A stretch of DNA of 64,000 nucleotides from IMG/VR virus record IMGVR_UViG_3300020473_001965, positions 1 to 64,000 of that record. One strand, 5' to 3'. The position numbers and the translations under genes are program-made. The notes under the pieces are model-generated. The model was not told the DNA's origin. It saw only the letters and a program-made list of their open reading frames with translations, and did not search any database. Positions 27,050 to 33,395 of this stretch are shown in pieces (position 1 is the first letter of the stretch; the number at the start of each line of letters is the position of its first letter). This stretch comes from a virus.

Positions 27050-27589
27050 TCAACGACCTTCGCCGCTGCCTCCTTGTGCGTTCAAACCACTACGATCATG
27101 CCAGTCGTAGCTCGTAGCATCGTCAATGATGGGTTCCCCACCAGCGCCGGCAGCCCACGTGTAACAGGTACGAGCGGAATGGCACTTAAAGTGGTGCATC
27201 CAACAGTACCCAAGCGTTTCCCAGCCTCTCCCCTCGTCCATGGCGTCTTTGATCTCGTCCCACGTCATAAGCTCACCAGGCATGCACTCAGACATGCGAG
27301 GCGATATGTCAAACGCGGCACAATTCGAGCACTTCGATTCCTGCGCGGCTTCCGGCGTCGTACTCCAGTGATCCGCTAATCTCTCCCAATAGTCTTTATC
27401 TGAGGGGTTAAGCGGACCATACTGGATGTGCTTAGCCTTGATAGCGCTATCTCGATTCTTCGTATTAAGCTTTAAGTTTTGTGTTGCTGGGGGACACGCG
27501 AAGTCTTTTGCACGCCGCTTTGTATCTTCGACTAAGCGATCCATCTCTTGTTTAATAATAGACCTGAGAAGGTTTGGGCTGAGCTTCAC
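27050..27589 (-). CDS. Cys/His-rich protein with propeptide-like N-terminus
   Basis: 179 aa from GTG behind GGGGATAAAC. LLRSIIKQEMDRLVED fits the amphipathic-LxE pattern. Residues 95-150 carry CSNCAAF, SEC, YCWMHHFKC and RTCYTW: enough Cys/His for zinc or an iron-sulfur cluster, resembling small high-potential-iron-protein-like phage proteins. GGEPIIDD follows. Metal type unknown. Confidence 0.6.
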   Translation of the reverse strand: MKLSPNLLRSIIKQEMDRLVEDTKRRAKDFACPPATQNLKLNTKNRDSAIKAKHIQYGPLNPSDKDYWERLADHWSTTPEAAQESKCSNCAAFDISPRMSECMPGELMTWDEIKDAMDEGRGWETLGYCWMHHFKCHSARTCYTWAAGAGGEPIIDDATSYDWHDRSGLNAQGGSGEGR

Positions 27590-27603
27590 GTTTATCCCCG
27601 TGA

Positions 27604-28266
27604 TTATATCTTTTGGGTGATCGTGTTGTTCTTAAAGTCGCCAGGTCGCACCGTGTCTTCTTTCCCGGAAGCGAGGATCTCTTCTGCGCTAGCGTAGTAC
27701 CTTTCCCCGGTGAGTGATGCGTTCATAGCGCTTTGGAATGAGTCGTACGTGCCGATCGCCTTTGGGAGTACGAAGAGCTGATACTGATCATCGGGCGTGC
27801 CTGGGAATCCCTTTCCTAAGATAACGTTCTGCCCGGATCTGGCAACGCCTCCTAGACCCTTAGGAGAATTAACTAGCCAGATGATAGGCAATTCCTTCTC
27901 CACGCCGTCTACCTTAAGCGTCTTTCCCTCGCTTAGAATGTTACTAATCTCTTCCTTGATGATCTCTCTAATTCTACTCTCTGAAATAAGCATAGTGTTT
28001 CTTCCTTTTAGTTGCTTGTTTTCTTCCTTGACACCTTGGATGAACATCTTAAGGTCTTCTGGATCCATTGGTGGCCTCTCTGCACCTATTAACTCGAGTA
28101 TCTCTGTTCTTATTGCGTCGTAATCTTGACTTCGTTCAATATACGAACCAATTGCAGACTCAAATTCATCCGGGTCTTCGGCATCTAGTCTGTGGAGCTT
28201 CTCTGCCCCGATGTGTCTAACGATGTCTTGTGCACTCATCTGCATGAAGATGTTCCTCCGATACAA
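27604..28266 (-). CDS. Unknown protein with internal propeptide-like segment
   Basis: 220 aa. The first 90 residues are helical. An in-frame ATG at 27993, behind AAAAGGAAGAAACACT, would start a 129-aa protein beginning MLISESRIREIIKEEISNIL SEG, the strongest propeptide match in the window. So this is either one gene with a nested second start, or the shorter gene alone. The C-terminal half has SLTGERYYASAEEIL. Confidence 0.55.
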   Translation of the reverse strand: MYRRNIFMQMSAQDIVRHIGAEKLHRLDAEDPDEFESAIGSYIERSQDYDAIRTEILELIGAERPPMDPEDLKMFIQGVKEENKQLKGRNTMLISESRIREIIKEEISNILSEGKTLKVDGVEKELPIIWLVNSPKGLGGVARSGQNVILGKGFPGTPDDQYQLFVLPKAIGTYDSFQSAMNASLTGERYYASAEEILASGKEDTVRPGDFKNNTITQKI

Positions 28267-28285
28267 TTAAATATCTCTTTGGTCC

Positions 28286-28325
28286 CTAAAAATTAATAGG
28301 GAGACCCTATTTTCAAGGGCCTCCC
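28286..28325 (-). terminator. Probable intrinsic terminator
   Basis: Stem GGGAGGCCCT/AGGGTCTCCC (one G-U) followed on the minus strand by TATTAATTTTTAG. Lies between the 77-aa gene and the 27604-28266 gene. Confidence 0.5.
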
Positions 28326-28406
28326 CCACGGAGCGATAATCGAGGTTATTACTAATGGCCGTCCGTATATCTATAATACTGCACCATTAACGCCTGTGTT
28401 AAATAA

Positions 28407-28434
28407 CAAAAAGGGGGACGCCGAAGCGTCCCCC
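28407..28434 (-). terminator. Strong intrinsic terminator
   Basis: Perfect 9-bp stem GGGGGACGC/GCGTCCCCC with a TTCG tetraloop and a TTTTTG tail on the minus strand, directly after the 77-aa gene. The interval to 28266 holds no gene. Confidence 0.85.
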
Positions 28435-28459
28435 GAGTACTAGACTTATCAATTGATGA

Positions 28460-28693
28460 TTAGCCTACTTGAACGTCACCATTGTAGCCGAACTCACTGT
28501 TAAGGAAGCCCTGAAGAGCCTGTGCCTCGCGAACCGTCATGGTGAGAGAGGTCTGGCTCGTGCTATAACCGGTATCCGTTGCTGGATTGGTCGTAATAGT
28601 GAGCGAGTTGCCCCCTGCCTTGTGAGCTGTTGCGTTGCGGGTGATGCCAAAGCTGAAGCGCTTGGTAGACTTAGTCTTAGTGTAATTACTCAT
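28460..28693 (-). CDS. Small protein, possibly a highly expressed structural protein
   Basis: 77 aa, TAGGAG ribosome site. Thr/Ser-rich beta N-terminus and a REAQALQGFLNSEFG helix. Its own terminator and its position at the junction suggest strong separate expression, as for small decoration proteins. Family not recognised. Confidence 0.55.
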   Translation of the reverse strand: MSNYTKTKSTKRFSFGITRNATAHKAGGNSLTITTNPATDTGYSTSQTSLTMTVREAQALQGFLNSEFGYNGDVQVG

Positions 28694-28777
28694 GTGTTCA
28701 TTTTCTCCTAAATTGTTGAACGTTGTGTCGGTATTTTCCGAACTCTGTAATACTACTGCAACGGGTCACCGTGTACA

Positions 28778-29108
28778 ACTAAAAAGTTTTCGAAATTTTC
28801 TCCGGAAGAAATTTTTGAGTTTTACTTTTTTCCATTTTGAATAGCGCAGCTATTTTAGCTCTCTTCGTTGAAGGGGTAAAAAGTTTTCGGCAAGTTCTCC
28901 GGAAAAAAATGCGTAGACTTAGGCCCATCCCAGGGGGTACCCCCCGACTGAATACGGGGGCTGGGGGGCCCCGCCCTCTGGGGCCGGGGGCCCTAGGCTC
29001 TAGATAGGGGGGCCTGGGGTAGGGCGCCCTAGGTCTGCACGGGTAGGGGCCCCCGGGGCTATGGTAGGGGCGCCCTTACTGTCACCGGTCATGTAGATGG
29101 GGCGCGCC
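28778..29108. repeat. Non-coding junction with direct repeats and GC-rich palindromes
   Basis: No gene fits. Two copies of AAAAAGTTTTCG...TTCTCCGGAA begin at about 28780 and 28877. Then a stretch of about 190 nt is dominated by G/C runs and palindromes such as GGGGCCCC, GGGCGCCC and CCTAGG. GGGCGCCCTAGG plus YCTGCAYG occurs near 29020 and, with one CG inserted, near 29100. Composition shifts from AT-rich to GC-rich across it. An origin, packaging site or genome-segment boundary is possible. Confidence 0.5.
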
Positions 29109-29381
29109 CTAGGCCTGCATGAGCCGATTGTATGTCTCCCTAGGGATGAGCTTTCCCTCTACTGTGCCGTCGTAGTTCTTAAAGATAACGAAGTTAAAGC
29201 GATTCGACGGGACAAGCTTAACCAGCTCGCATGCCTGATGCTCATCCTCGGTTGTATAACTACCCATATCCCACAGGATGGTGAACCAGCCGTTGCCATG
29301 AACCTCTGTGACCTTCCCTTGATACTTCCTGCCACCGGCATATGTGATTCGGTCCTCTACCATGTCGCCTACTTTAAGCAT
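29109..29381 (-). CDS. MKVGD-family SH3-like protein (array I)
   Basis: 90 aa, longest of the array. The ATG 7 nt behind GGAGT gives MLKVGDMVED; one 2 codons earlier is less well placed. The KVGDxV start, YQGKVTEVHGNGWFTILWD core and acidic tail fit a KOW/SH3-like barrel. It has its own promoter at 29415-29442 and ends at the GC-rich junction. Confidence 0.7.
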   Translation of the reverse strand: MLKVGDMVEDRITYAGGRKYQGKVTEVHGNGWFTILWDMGSYTTEDEHQACELVKLVPSNRFNFVIFKNYDGTVEGKLIPRETYNRLMQA

Positions 29382-29414
29382 TGTCATACTCCTGCATTGC
29401 TTAGTGACATTCTT

Positions 29415-29442
29415 ATTATATCCCGCGCCGCGGCGTCTTACA
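29415..29442 (-). promoter_or_regulatory. TGTAAR promoter 1
   Basis: TGTAAG at 29442-29437, 16 nt, TATAAT at 29420-29415. The spacer is GC-rich and palindromic (GCCGCGGCG). The 35-nt block 29408-29442 is repeated exactly at 32156-32190. Drives the 29109 gene. Confidence 0.75.
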
Positions 29443-29443
29443 T

Positions 29444-29635
29444 TTAGCTCGTGACAACTGTTAGCCTTTTTTGCTCATGAACCGTTGTAGTGTCGCCTTC
29501 TAAGACTTCCCATGTACAGTACTCAGCATCGTAAGACAGTCGCTTGCGCCGTACGACGACCCCCACCCTGCCAGTGTCCAGCCTTCCTCCCCACCGAGAG
29601 ACCTTCCAGATCTTTACTAGATCACCGACTTTCAT
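29444..29635 (-). CDS. MKVGD-family SH3-like protein (array I)
   Basis: 63 aa. ATG at 29635 behind GAGGTTATCA. Core GRVGVVVRRKRL and YCTWEVLEGD fit the family barrel. Its first 14 nt are the last 14 nt of the upstream gene. Last gene of the transcript from promoter 2. Confidence 0.7.
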   Translation of the reverse strand: MKVGDLVKIWKVSRWGGRLDTGRVGVVVRRKRLSYDAEYCTWEVLEGDTTTVHEQKRLTVVTS

Positions 29636-29804
29636 TGATAACCTCTGCATTCACAAAATCAAGATCACTGCGGGTCCACGTATCAAATTCGCCATCAATA
29701 AGAAATTCAAACTTATAGCCATCTGCCCATGTACAAACACCAATCCAGCTGTGGCGATCCATTTCAGTGATATAATCTACTTTGACGCAATCACCGACTT
29801 TCAC
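29622..29804 (-). CDS. MKVGD-family SH3-like protein (array I)
   Basis: 60 aa from GTG. MKVGDCVKVDY start, WIGVCTWADGYKFEFLIDG core, end EVINESR. The codons for NESR-stop double as the start of the next gene, and GAGGTTATC upstream of them is that gene's ribosome site. Confidence 0.7.
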   Translation of the reverse strand: MKVGDCVKVDYITEMDRHSWIGVCTWADGYKFEFLIDGEFDTWTRSDLDFVNAEVINESR

Positions 29805-29952
29805 TGATCACCTCTAAATCACGCAGAGAAAATTTCTCGCCACAATGCAGGATTACCCACGGGTGCCTTCGCGCCATGGGATTATCAGTAACAATCTCCA
29901 TAATTATTCCAGTTGTTCCATTTTTTAGTCTTACTAGATCACCGACTTGCAT
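29791..29952 (-). CDS. MKVGD-family SH3-like protein (array I)
   Basis: 53 aa, ATG at 29952 behind GAGGTGATCG. MQVGDLVRLKNGTTGIIMEI start, HPWVILHCGEKFSL core, end LEVISESR. 14-nt overlaps at both ends. Confidence 0.7.
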   Translation of the reverse strand: MQVGDLVRLKNGTTGIIMEIVTDNPMARRHPWVILHCGEKFSLRDLEVISESR

Positions 29953-30118
29953 CGATCACCTCTTCAATTTGTGTATAGTGAAAAGCCTTCAACACACCGT
30001 CAACTTTGATAATAGGGTTCTTGAACGAATCCAGATCGACGACTAGTCCCAACTTGCCAGCTGAAGGACCGTTCCTTCGTGTCGAGTCGTGAAGCTTTAC
30101 TAGATCACCGACCTTCAT
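29939..30118 (-). CDS. MKVGD-family SH3-like protein (array I)
   Basis: 59 aa, ATG at 30118 behind GAGGTGATTA. MKVGDLVKLHDSTRR start, GKLGLVVDLDSF and IIKVDGVLKAF core, end EEVIDASR. 14-nt overlaps at both ends. Confidence 0.7.
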   Translation of the reverse strand: MKVGDLVKLHDSTRRNGPSAGKLGLVVDLDSFKNPIIKVDGVLKAFHYTQIEEVIDASR

Positions 30119-30275
30119 TAATCACCTCAATCTGAGTCTCTGGCCAGACAACCATCGATCCATCACAGTCTAGAATATCCCACCAGCCTTCTGCAAACTC
30201 ACCATAACTGACTAGCACTCCGATTCGCTCTTTGTCGAAAGAGCCCATAAACTTTACAATGTCACCGACTTTCAT
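30105..30275 (-). CDS. MKVGD-family SH3-like protein (array I)
   Basis: 56 aa, ATG at 30275 behind GGAGGTCATCA. MKVGDIVKFMGSF start, RIGVLVSYGEF and WWDILDCDGSMVVW core, end IEVINEGR. 14-nt overlaps at both ends. Confidence 0.7.
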   Translation of the reverse strand: MKVGDIVKFMGSFDKERIGVLVSYGEFAEGWWDILDCDGSMVVWPETQIEVINEGR

Positions 30276-30465
30276 TGATGACCTCCATCAGAGATACCAT
30301 TGACTGGGTGAAGTCTCCGTTGTCCCAAAGGACGTCTGCACTCAGTTGCTTCCTCGTGCGACCACTGGTCCAGACCTGCATGACGACACCTGTCTGTCTC
30401 TCACCCGGTGTCACCGTCGATCCCCAAGTGCCTTTAAACTTTATCAGATCTCCAACCTTCAGCAC
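30262..30465 (-). CDS. MKVGD-family SH3-like protein (array I)
   Basis: 67 aa from GTG. MLKVGDLIKFKGTW start, TGVVMQVW and SADVLWDNGDFT core, end MEVINESR. Its GTG overlaps the upstream stop region by 7 nt. Confidence 0.7.
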   Translation of the reverse strand: MLKVGDLIKFKGTWGSTVTPGERQTGVVMQVWTSGRTRKQLSADVLWDNGDFTQSMVSLMEVINESR

Positions 30466-30650
30466 ACCTTCTCCAACTCATCCTCGTCAAACTCAGCGAC
30501 CTGACCCAGAACCATGACTTTGGCTGCGGGAATGTAGAGCCGCTTTGCCAAAGCAATGACCACACCGATCTGGCCTTCTGCTTCCGGCCATGCAGAATGG
30601 ACACTGTTGTCATGAAGAATCCTGACCATGTCTCCTACAGCCAACTCCAC
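30459..30650 (-). CDS. MKVGD-like SH3 protein (array I)
   Basis: 63 aa from the GTG behind GGGGTGCTGAA; an earlier GTG adds 5 residues. ELAVGDMVRIL start, IGVVIALAKRLYI core, end ELEKVC, so the usual NESR coupling end is absent. Follows the small membrane protein of the same transcript. Confidence 0.6.
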   Translation of the reverse strand: MELAVGDMVRILHDNSVHSAWPEAEGQIGVVIALAKRLYIPAAKVMVLGQVAEFDEDELEKVC

Positions 30651-30651
30651 T

Positions 30652-30765
30652 TCAGCACCCCACACAGTGCATGCACCATGGCATGTTGCAGGCTACCGCG
30701 ATGATGGCGGGAACGATTGCGATGATTGCGAGTGTTCTAGTGATGTCTTGAGCAGCTTGTGCCAT
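30652..30765 (-). CDS. Mini membrane protein, 37 aa, CMHC motif
   Basis: MAQAAQDITRTLAIIAIVPA start, one membrane segment, ending CNMPWCMHCVGC. AGAGGTACTC ribosome site. First gene of the promoter 2 transcript. The CMHCxG end also closes the 39-aa protein at 31984-32103. Confidence 0.65.
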   Translation of the reverse strand: MAQAAQDITRTLAIIAIVPAIIAVACNMPWCMHCVGC

Positions 30766-30817
30766 TTTGAGTACCTCTTGGTGAGAGTGACGTAAGGCGT
30801 TTCCTCCTTACATTCTT

Positions 30818-30845
30818 ATAATACCACGCTCACCCGAGTCTTACA
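30818..30845 (-). promoter_or_regulatory. TGTAAR promoter 2 with 5'-hairpin leader
   Basis: TGTAAG at 30845-30840, 16 nt, TATTAT at 30823-30818. The -35 contains the stop codon of the 30841 gene. The leader folds as GTAAGG/CCTTAC at 30792-30811. Confidence 0.75.
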
Positions 30846-31020
30846 CTAACTCAAGCCACTCCGCCTTGACACACCACTGGCGTCCGTCTTCCCACATAAC
30901 GAGAATGTTGTCGTCTCTCATAAACTTCGGGAGGATCTTGACAACCAATCCGGAATGCGCGCGGTCTGGTTTGTGGCTGTACTTTACTAGAGAGCCTTCT
31001 TCGATTCTGGCTTTACCCAT
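30841..31020 (-). CDS. MKVGD-like SH3 protein (array I)
   Basis: 59 aa, ATG at 31020. IEEGSLVKYSHKPDRAHSGL start, VMWEDGRQWCV core, end EWLELV. Its TAA is also part of promoter 2. Overlaps its upstream neighbour by 34 nt, more than the usual coupling. Confidence 0.6.
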   Translation of the reverse strand: MGKARIEEGSLVKYSHKPDRAHSGLVVKILPKFMRDDNILVMWEDGRQWCVKAEWLELV

Positions 31021-31220
31021 ACTCCCTCCTTCATCCAGTAGTCGACGTCGCTACGAGAGACACCTTCAATTGAAGTCTCCAACGTCGTCCCCGGGATACC
31101 TGACCACAAGACCTCTACCCAATCACACGCTTCAGCGAACTCTTCGTCCGAGTCATAGGGCGTGATGTCCAGGATCACACCCGTCTCATCACCGCACTGC
31201 ACCAAGTCACCGACTTTCAC
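30987..31220 (-). CDS. MKVGD-family SH3-like protein (array I)
   Basis: 77 aa from GTG. MKVGDLVQCGDETGVILDI start, DWVEVLWSG core; an extra basic tail PESKKAL replaces the ESR end. Start overlaps the upstream gene by 14 nt. Confidence 0.65.
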   Translation of the reverse strand: MKVGDLVQCGDETGVILDITPYDSDEEFAEACDWVEVLWSGIPGTTLETSIEGVSRSDVDYWMKEGVWVKPESKKAL

Positions 31221-31407
31221 TGACTACCTCCAAAAACATTTCTTTCACTCTTCGCGTTGTCCCTGTCTCAGGCCACATGACGTGTACGATGTTGTACATA
31301 GAGTGCAGCCCTTGATCCTCATGCTTGACGACGATGCCGTGACCAGGTGGGTAGGCATGGATCCGACTCGAGTAGTTAACTATCTTTACTAGATCACCGA
31401 CTTTCAT
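31207..31407 (-). CDS. MKVGD-family SH3-like protein (array I)
   Basis: 66 aa. ATG at 31407 behind GAGGTGATTG. MKVGDLVKIVNYSSR start, GHGIVVKHEDQG and VHVMWPETGTT core, end LEVVSESR. 14-nt overlaps at both ends. Confidence 0.7.
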   Translation of the reverse strand: MKVGDLVKIVNYSSRIHAYPPGHGIVVKHEDQGLHSMYNIVHVMWPETGTTRRVKEMFLEVVSESR

Positions 31408-31624
31408 CAATCACCTCGAGCTCCACCACCGGGATGTTCAATTTGCAGTCGTCGTACATCACAACTGCATGCAGCTCCGGGTCTACCTCTCGCCAGTCAA
31501 TCATTGGACCCAGCTCATCTGTCCGCCAGACTTTCTTCTGAATCGTGTCGACAACAATTCCCGTACGGGTCGCGACCTGTTTTTCATCGATCTTCTTTAG
31601 TCTTACCAAATCACCTGTCTTCAT
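31394..31624 (-). CDS. MKVGD-family SH3-like protein (array I)
   Basis: 76 aa. The ATG behind GGAGAGAGTAC gives MKTGDLVRLKKI. TRTGIVVDTIQKKV and HAVVMYDDCKL core, end LEVIDESR. Longer upstream starts are possible but lack a site. Confidence 0.7.
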   Translation of the reverse strand: MKTGDLVRLKKIDEKQVATRTGIVVDTIQKKVWRTDELGPMIDWREVDPELHAVVMYDDCKLNIPVVELEVIDESR

Positions 31625-31802
31625 GTACTCTCTCCACTCTTTCTCGCATAATCCAGTTGCACCTGCCATCAGCCCACAGTACGACTGGGTCACGCCTCCC
31701 CGGCCGTGGGTCTGATCCTTGATTGTCTGACCAATCGATAACAACCCCTGTCATCCGACTCTCCGAAAAGAGGTTCTTCACTAAGTCACCAATCTTCAGC
31801 AT
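31611..31802 (-). CDS. MKVGD-family SH3-like protein (array I)
   Basis: 63 aa. ATG at 31802 behind GAGTTGAGAT, giving MLKIGDLVKN. TGVVIDWSDNQ and DPVVLWADGRCN core, end VHEDR, whose codons overlap the next start by 14 nt. Confidence 0.7.
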   Translation of the reverse strand: MLKIGDLVKNLFSESRMTGVVIDWSDNQGSDPRPGRRDPVVLWADGRCNWIMRERVERVHEDR

Positions 31803-31972
31803 GCCAATCTCAACTCGTCTTCCCATACACCAATCATATGCCCATCGTCCCAAAGGATCACGCAGAAACAGTACTCACCGTTAACTGTGTGCTCGGTTTC
31901 GACAACAATGCCAACCGGAAGTCCTTCGACCCCCGGTTCGCGTTTCATCTGTACGAGATCTCCTACGTTCAC
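31796..31972 (-). CDS. MKVGD-family SH3-like protein (array I)
   Basis: 58 aa from GTG behind GGAGAGCTGA. MNVGDLVQMKREPG start, VGIVVETEHTV and CVILWDDGHM core, end EDELRLAC. Ends like the 30459 gene rather than NESR. Confidence 0.65.
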   Translation of the reverse strand: MNVGDLVQMKREPGVEGLPVGIVVETEHTVNGEYCFCVILWDDGHMIGVWEDELRLAC

Positions 31973-31983
31973 TCAGCTCTCCG

Positions 31984-32103
31984 TCAGTGTCCTGGGCAGT
32001 GCATGCAAAGATCGAGCACTTCAGCCAAAACGATGATTGTTGGGAACATAGCGACGATCACCGTTCCAGTGATCTGATCTTGATATTTCTTGAGTGTTTC
32101 CAT
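31984..32103 (-). CDS. Mini membrane protein, 39 aa, CMHC motif
   Basis: METLKKYQDQITGTVIVAMF start, one membrane segment, ending LCMHCPGH. AAGGAAGAG site. First gene of the promoter 3 transcript; shares the CMHCxG end with the 30652 gene. Confidence 0.65.
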   Translation of the reverse strand: METLKKYQDQITGTVIVAMFPTIIVLAEVLDLCMHCPGH

Positions 32104-32162
32104 TGTCTCTTCCTTGGTGAGGAGGTTACGTTAGTAAGGTTGTTTTCCTTCCTTACATTCTT

Positions 32163-32190
32163 ATTATATCCCGCGCCGCGGCGTCTTACA
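32163..32190 (-). promoter_or_regulatory. TGTAAR promoter 3 with 5'-hairpin leader
   Basis: TGTAAG at 32190-32185, 16 nt, TATAAT at 32168-32163, identical over 35 nt to promoter 1. The leader folds as GTAAGG/CCTTAC at 32134-32156. Confidence 0.75.
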
Positions 32191-32195
32191 CTGGA

Positions 32196-32390
32196 TTACT
32201 CAGATTCCTTTACCACCTCGAGCCAGTCAGCCGGCTCCCAGTCTACGACCAGAGAGTCACACCACATCACACCGACTCGCCGCATGTTCCCACTAATCTT
32301 CTGGCGATCGTCAACAATTAGTCCAACCGATGGCGGCTCACCGCATGGGATCGATTCACCCGGCATTATGACGAGATCACCGGCTTTCAC
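32196..32390 (-). CDS. MKVGD-family SH3-like protein (array I)
   Basis: 64 aa from GTG. MKAGDLVIMPGESI start, SVGLIVDDRQ and RVGVMWCDSL core, end LEVVKESE. Its GTGA overlaps the upstream stop. Confidence 0.65.
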   Translation of the reverse strand: MKAGDLVIMPGESIPCGEPPSVGLIVDDRQKISGNMRRVGVMWCDSLVVDWEPADWLEVVKESE

Positions 32391-32551
32391 TTACGCCTCC
32401 CCCGACGCAGAGGACGACCCAGTCTCGGGTTGCGCTTCTTTACGAAGTTCCGATCGTGGTACCAAGCAGCACCGCAAGCCAGCAACACCGAGAACATCAG
32501 CATCATGAACGCTGAGAACTGAAAAAAGAATGATACTTCAGGACAATACAT
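32387..32551 (-). CDS. Mini membrane protein with basic tail
   Basis: 54 aa. One membrane segment (FSAFMMLMFSVLLACGAAW) then RNFVKKRNPRLGRPLRRGRR, a strongly basic cytoplasmic tail. Its ATG overlaps the previous stop (TAATG) and its end overlaps the next start by 4 nt. Confidence 0.65.
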   Translation of the reverse strand: MYCPEVSFFFQFSAFMMLMFSVLLACGAAWYHDRNFVKKRNPRLGRPLRRGRRK

Positions 32552-32691
32552 TATGCTGCTACCCTCCGAAACTTGAGGCGCACGTTCTTCGCTCCGCGAC
32601 TGCGCCAGATGTTGAACTGCCTGAAAGCCTCATCGCAGCTGTACGTGCCACTGTAGTGGCCACCGATAAACAACTCGTACTTGACCCGCAC
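32551..32691 (-). CDS. Small basic protein
   Basis: 46 aa from GTG behind GAGGTGAAGTA. MRVKYELFIGGHYSGTY start, Arg-rich end FRRVAA. Starts on the last base of the upstream stop. No family. Confidence 0.55.
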   Translation of the reverse strand: MRVKYELFIGGHYSGTYSCDEAFRQFNIWRSRGAKNVRLKFRRVAA

Positions 32692-32858
32692 TACTTCACC
32701 TCAGTGAGCGCGCTGGGAATGTGACGAGACAAATGATTTGACATGTCCCACTTGACGAGAATGATCGGGGTCTCATTGCCCCACTTCTTAGTCTTCGCCA
32801 ACACCCGACCAATTTGGCCGGGATAGCTGACATGCGTTACGCGAGCTCCAACCTTCAT
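32691..32858 (-). CDS. MKVGD-family SH3-like protein (array I)
   Basis: 55 aa. ATG at 32858 behind GGTGATCTC; MKVGARVTHVSYPG start, IGRVLAKTKKWG and PIILVKWDMS core, end LTEVK. ATGA overlap with the upstream mini protein. Confidence 0.65.
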   Translation of the reverse strand: MKVGARVTHVSYPGQIGRVLAKTKKWGNETPIILVKWDMSNHLSRHIPSALTEVK

Positions 32859-32950
32859 GAGATCACCTGTGCGATCGCCATGCAAACGCCGAGCTCTGAG
32901 ACGACGCCGAGGTATCCGAGAAGAATGTAGTTTCCGATTTGTTCAGTCAT
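32855..32950 (-). CDS. Mini membrane protein, 31 aa
   Basis: MTEQIGNYILLGYLGVVSEL start; one membrane segment. CCAAGGAAAT site. First gene of the promoter 4 transcript. Confidence 0.6.
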   Translation of the reverse strand: MTEQIGNYILLGYLGVVSELGVCMAIAQVIS

Positions 32951-33002
32951 GTTATTTCCTTGGTGAGGAGTTGATTTGTGGTAGGACCATCCCTACATTT
33001 AT

Positions 33003-33030
33003 ATAATACCACAACTTACCAAGTCTTACA
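33003..33030 (-). promoter_or_regulatory. TGTAAR promoter 4 with 5'-hairpin leader
   Basis: TGTAAG at 33030-33025, 16 nt, TATTAT at 33008-33003. The leader folds as GTAGG/CCTAC at 32981-32996; the stem keeps pairing although its sequence differs from that of promoters 2 and 3. Confidence 0.75.
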
Positions 33031-33107
33031 TGAAAAAGCGAGGGATGATTCGTCTACCAACGTCGGAAGGCAGCATCCTCCGAATCTCGGCTCTCCCTCG
33101 GGAACCA

Positions 33108-33395
33108 TTACTGTTTATTATCTTCCTGTTTTCCCATTGGCGTATACCAGCTGGGCTTATTTTGCTCCATAATGATTGAAGCCTCCTTCATTATCTGCAG
33201 AATCTTGTCCGCTTGCTCCTCTGCTGTGCCGTTCACAAAACCTTCCAGCTCCTGCGGATGCGCTTCGAAGTAAAGCCGTCCGACCGTCATCTTCTCAGCT
33301 TCGGTCATCGACTCAACATTCCAGTACTTGTCTATGGCACACTTCTTCTTCCATGCGTAGTAAGCAGTGCACCCTCCAATAATCAGCTCTATCAT
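33108..33395 (-). CDS. Small membrane protein
   Basis: 95 aa. Start at the ATG overlapping the upstream stop (CGATGATAG). One membrane segment (about 2-16), basic KKKCAIDKYW, then helices. The 77 nt after its end hold no gene I can support. Confidence 0.55.
   Translation of the reverse strand: MIELIIGGCTAYYAWKKKCAIDKYWNVESMTEAEKMTVGRLYFEAHPQELEGFVNGTAEEQADKILQIMKEASIIMEQNKPSWYTPMGKQEDNKQ

Noticed and set aside
27500-27620. + strand frames opposite the 22-28 kb genes, e.g. 26399-26929
   Set aside because: All are shadows of genes with ribosome sites and conserved starts on the minus strand.
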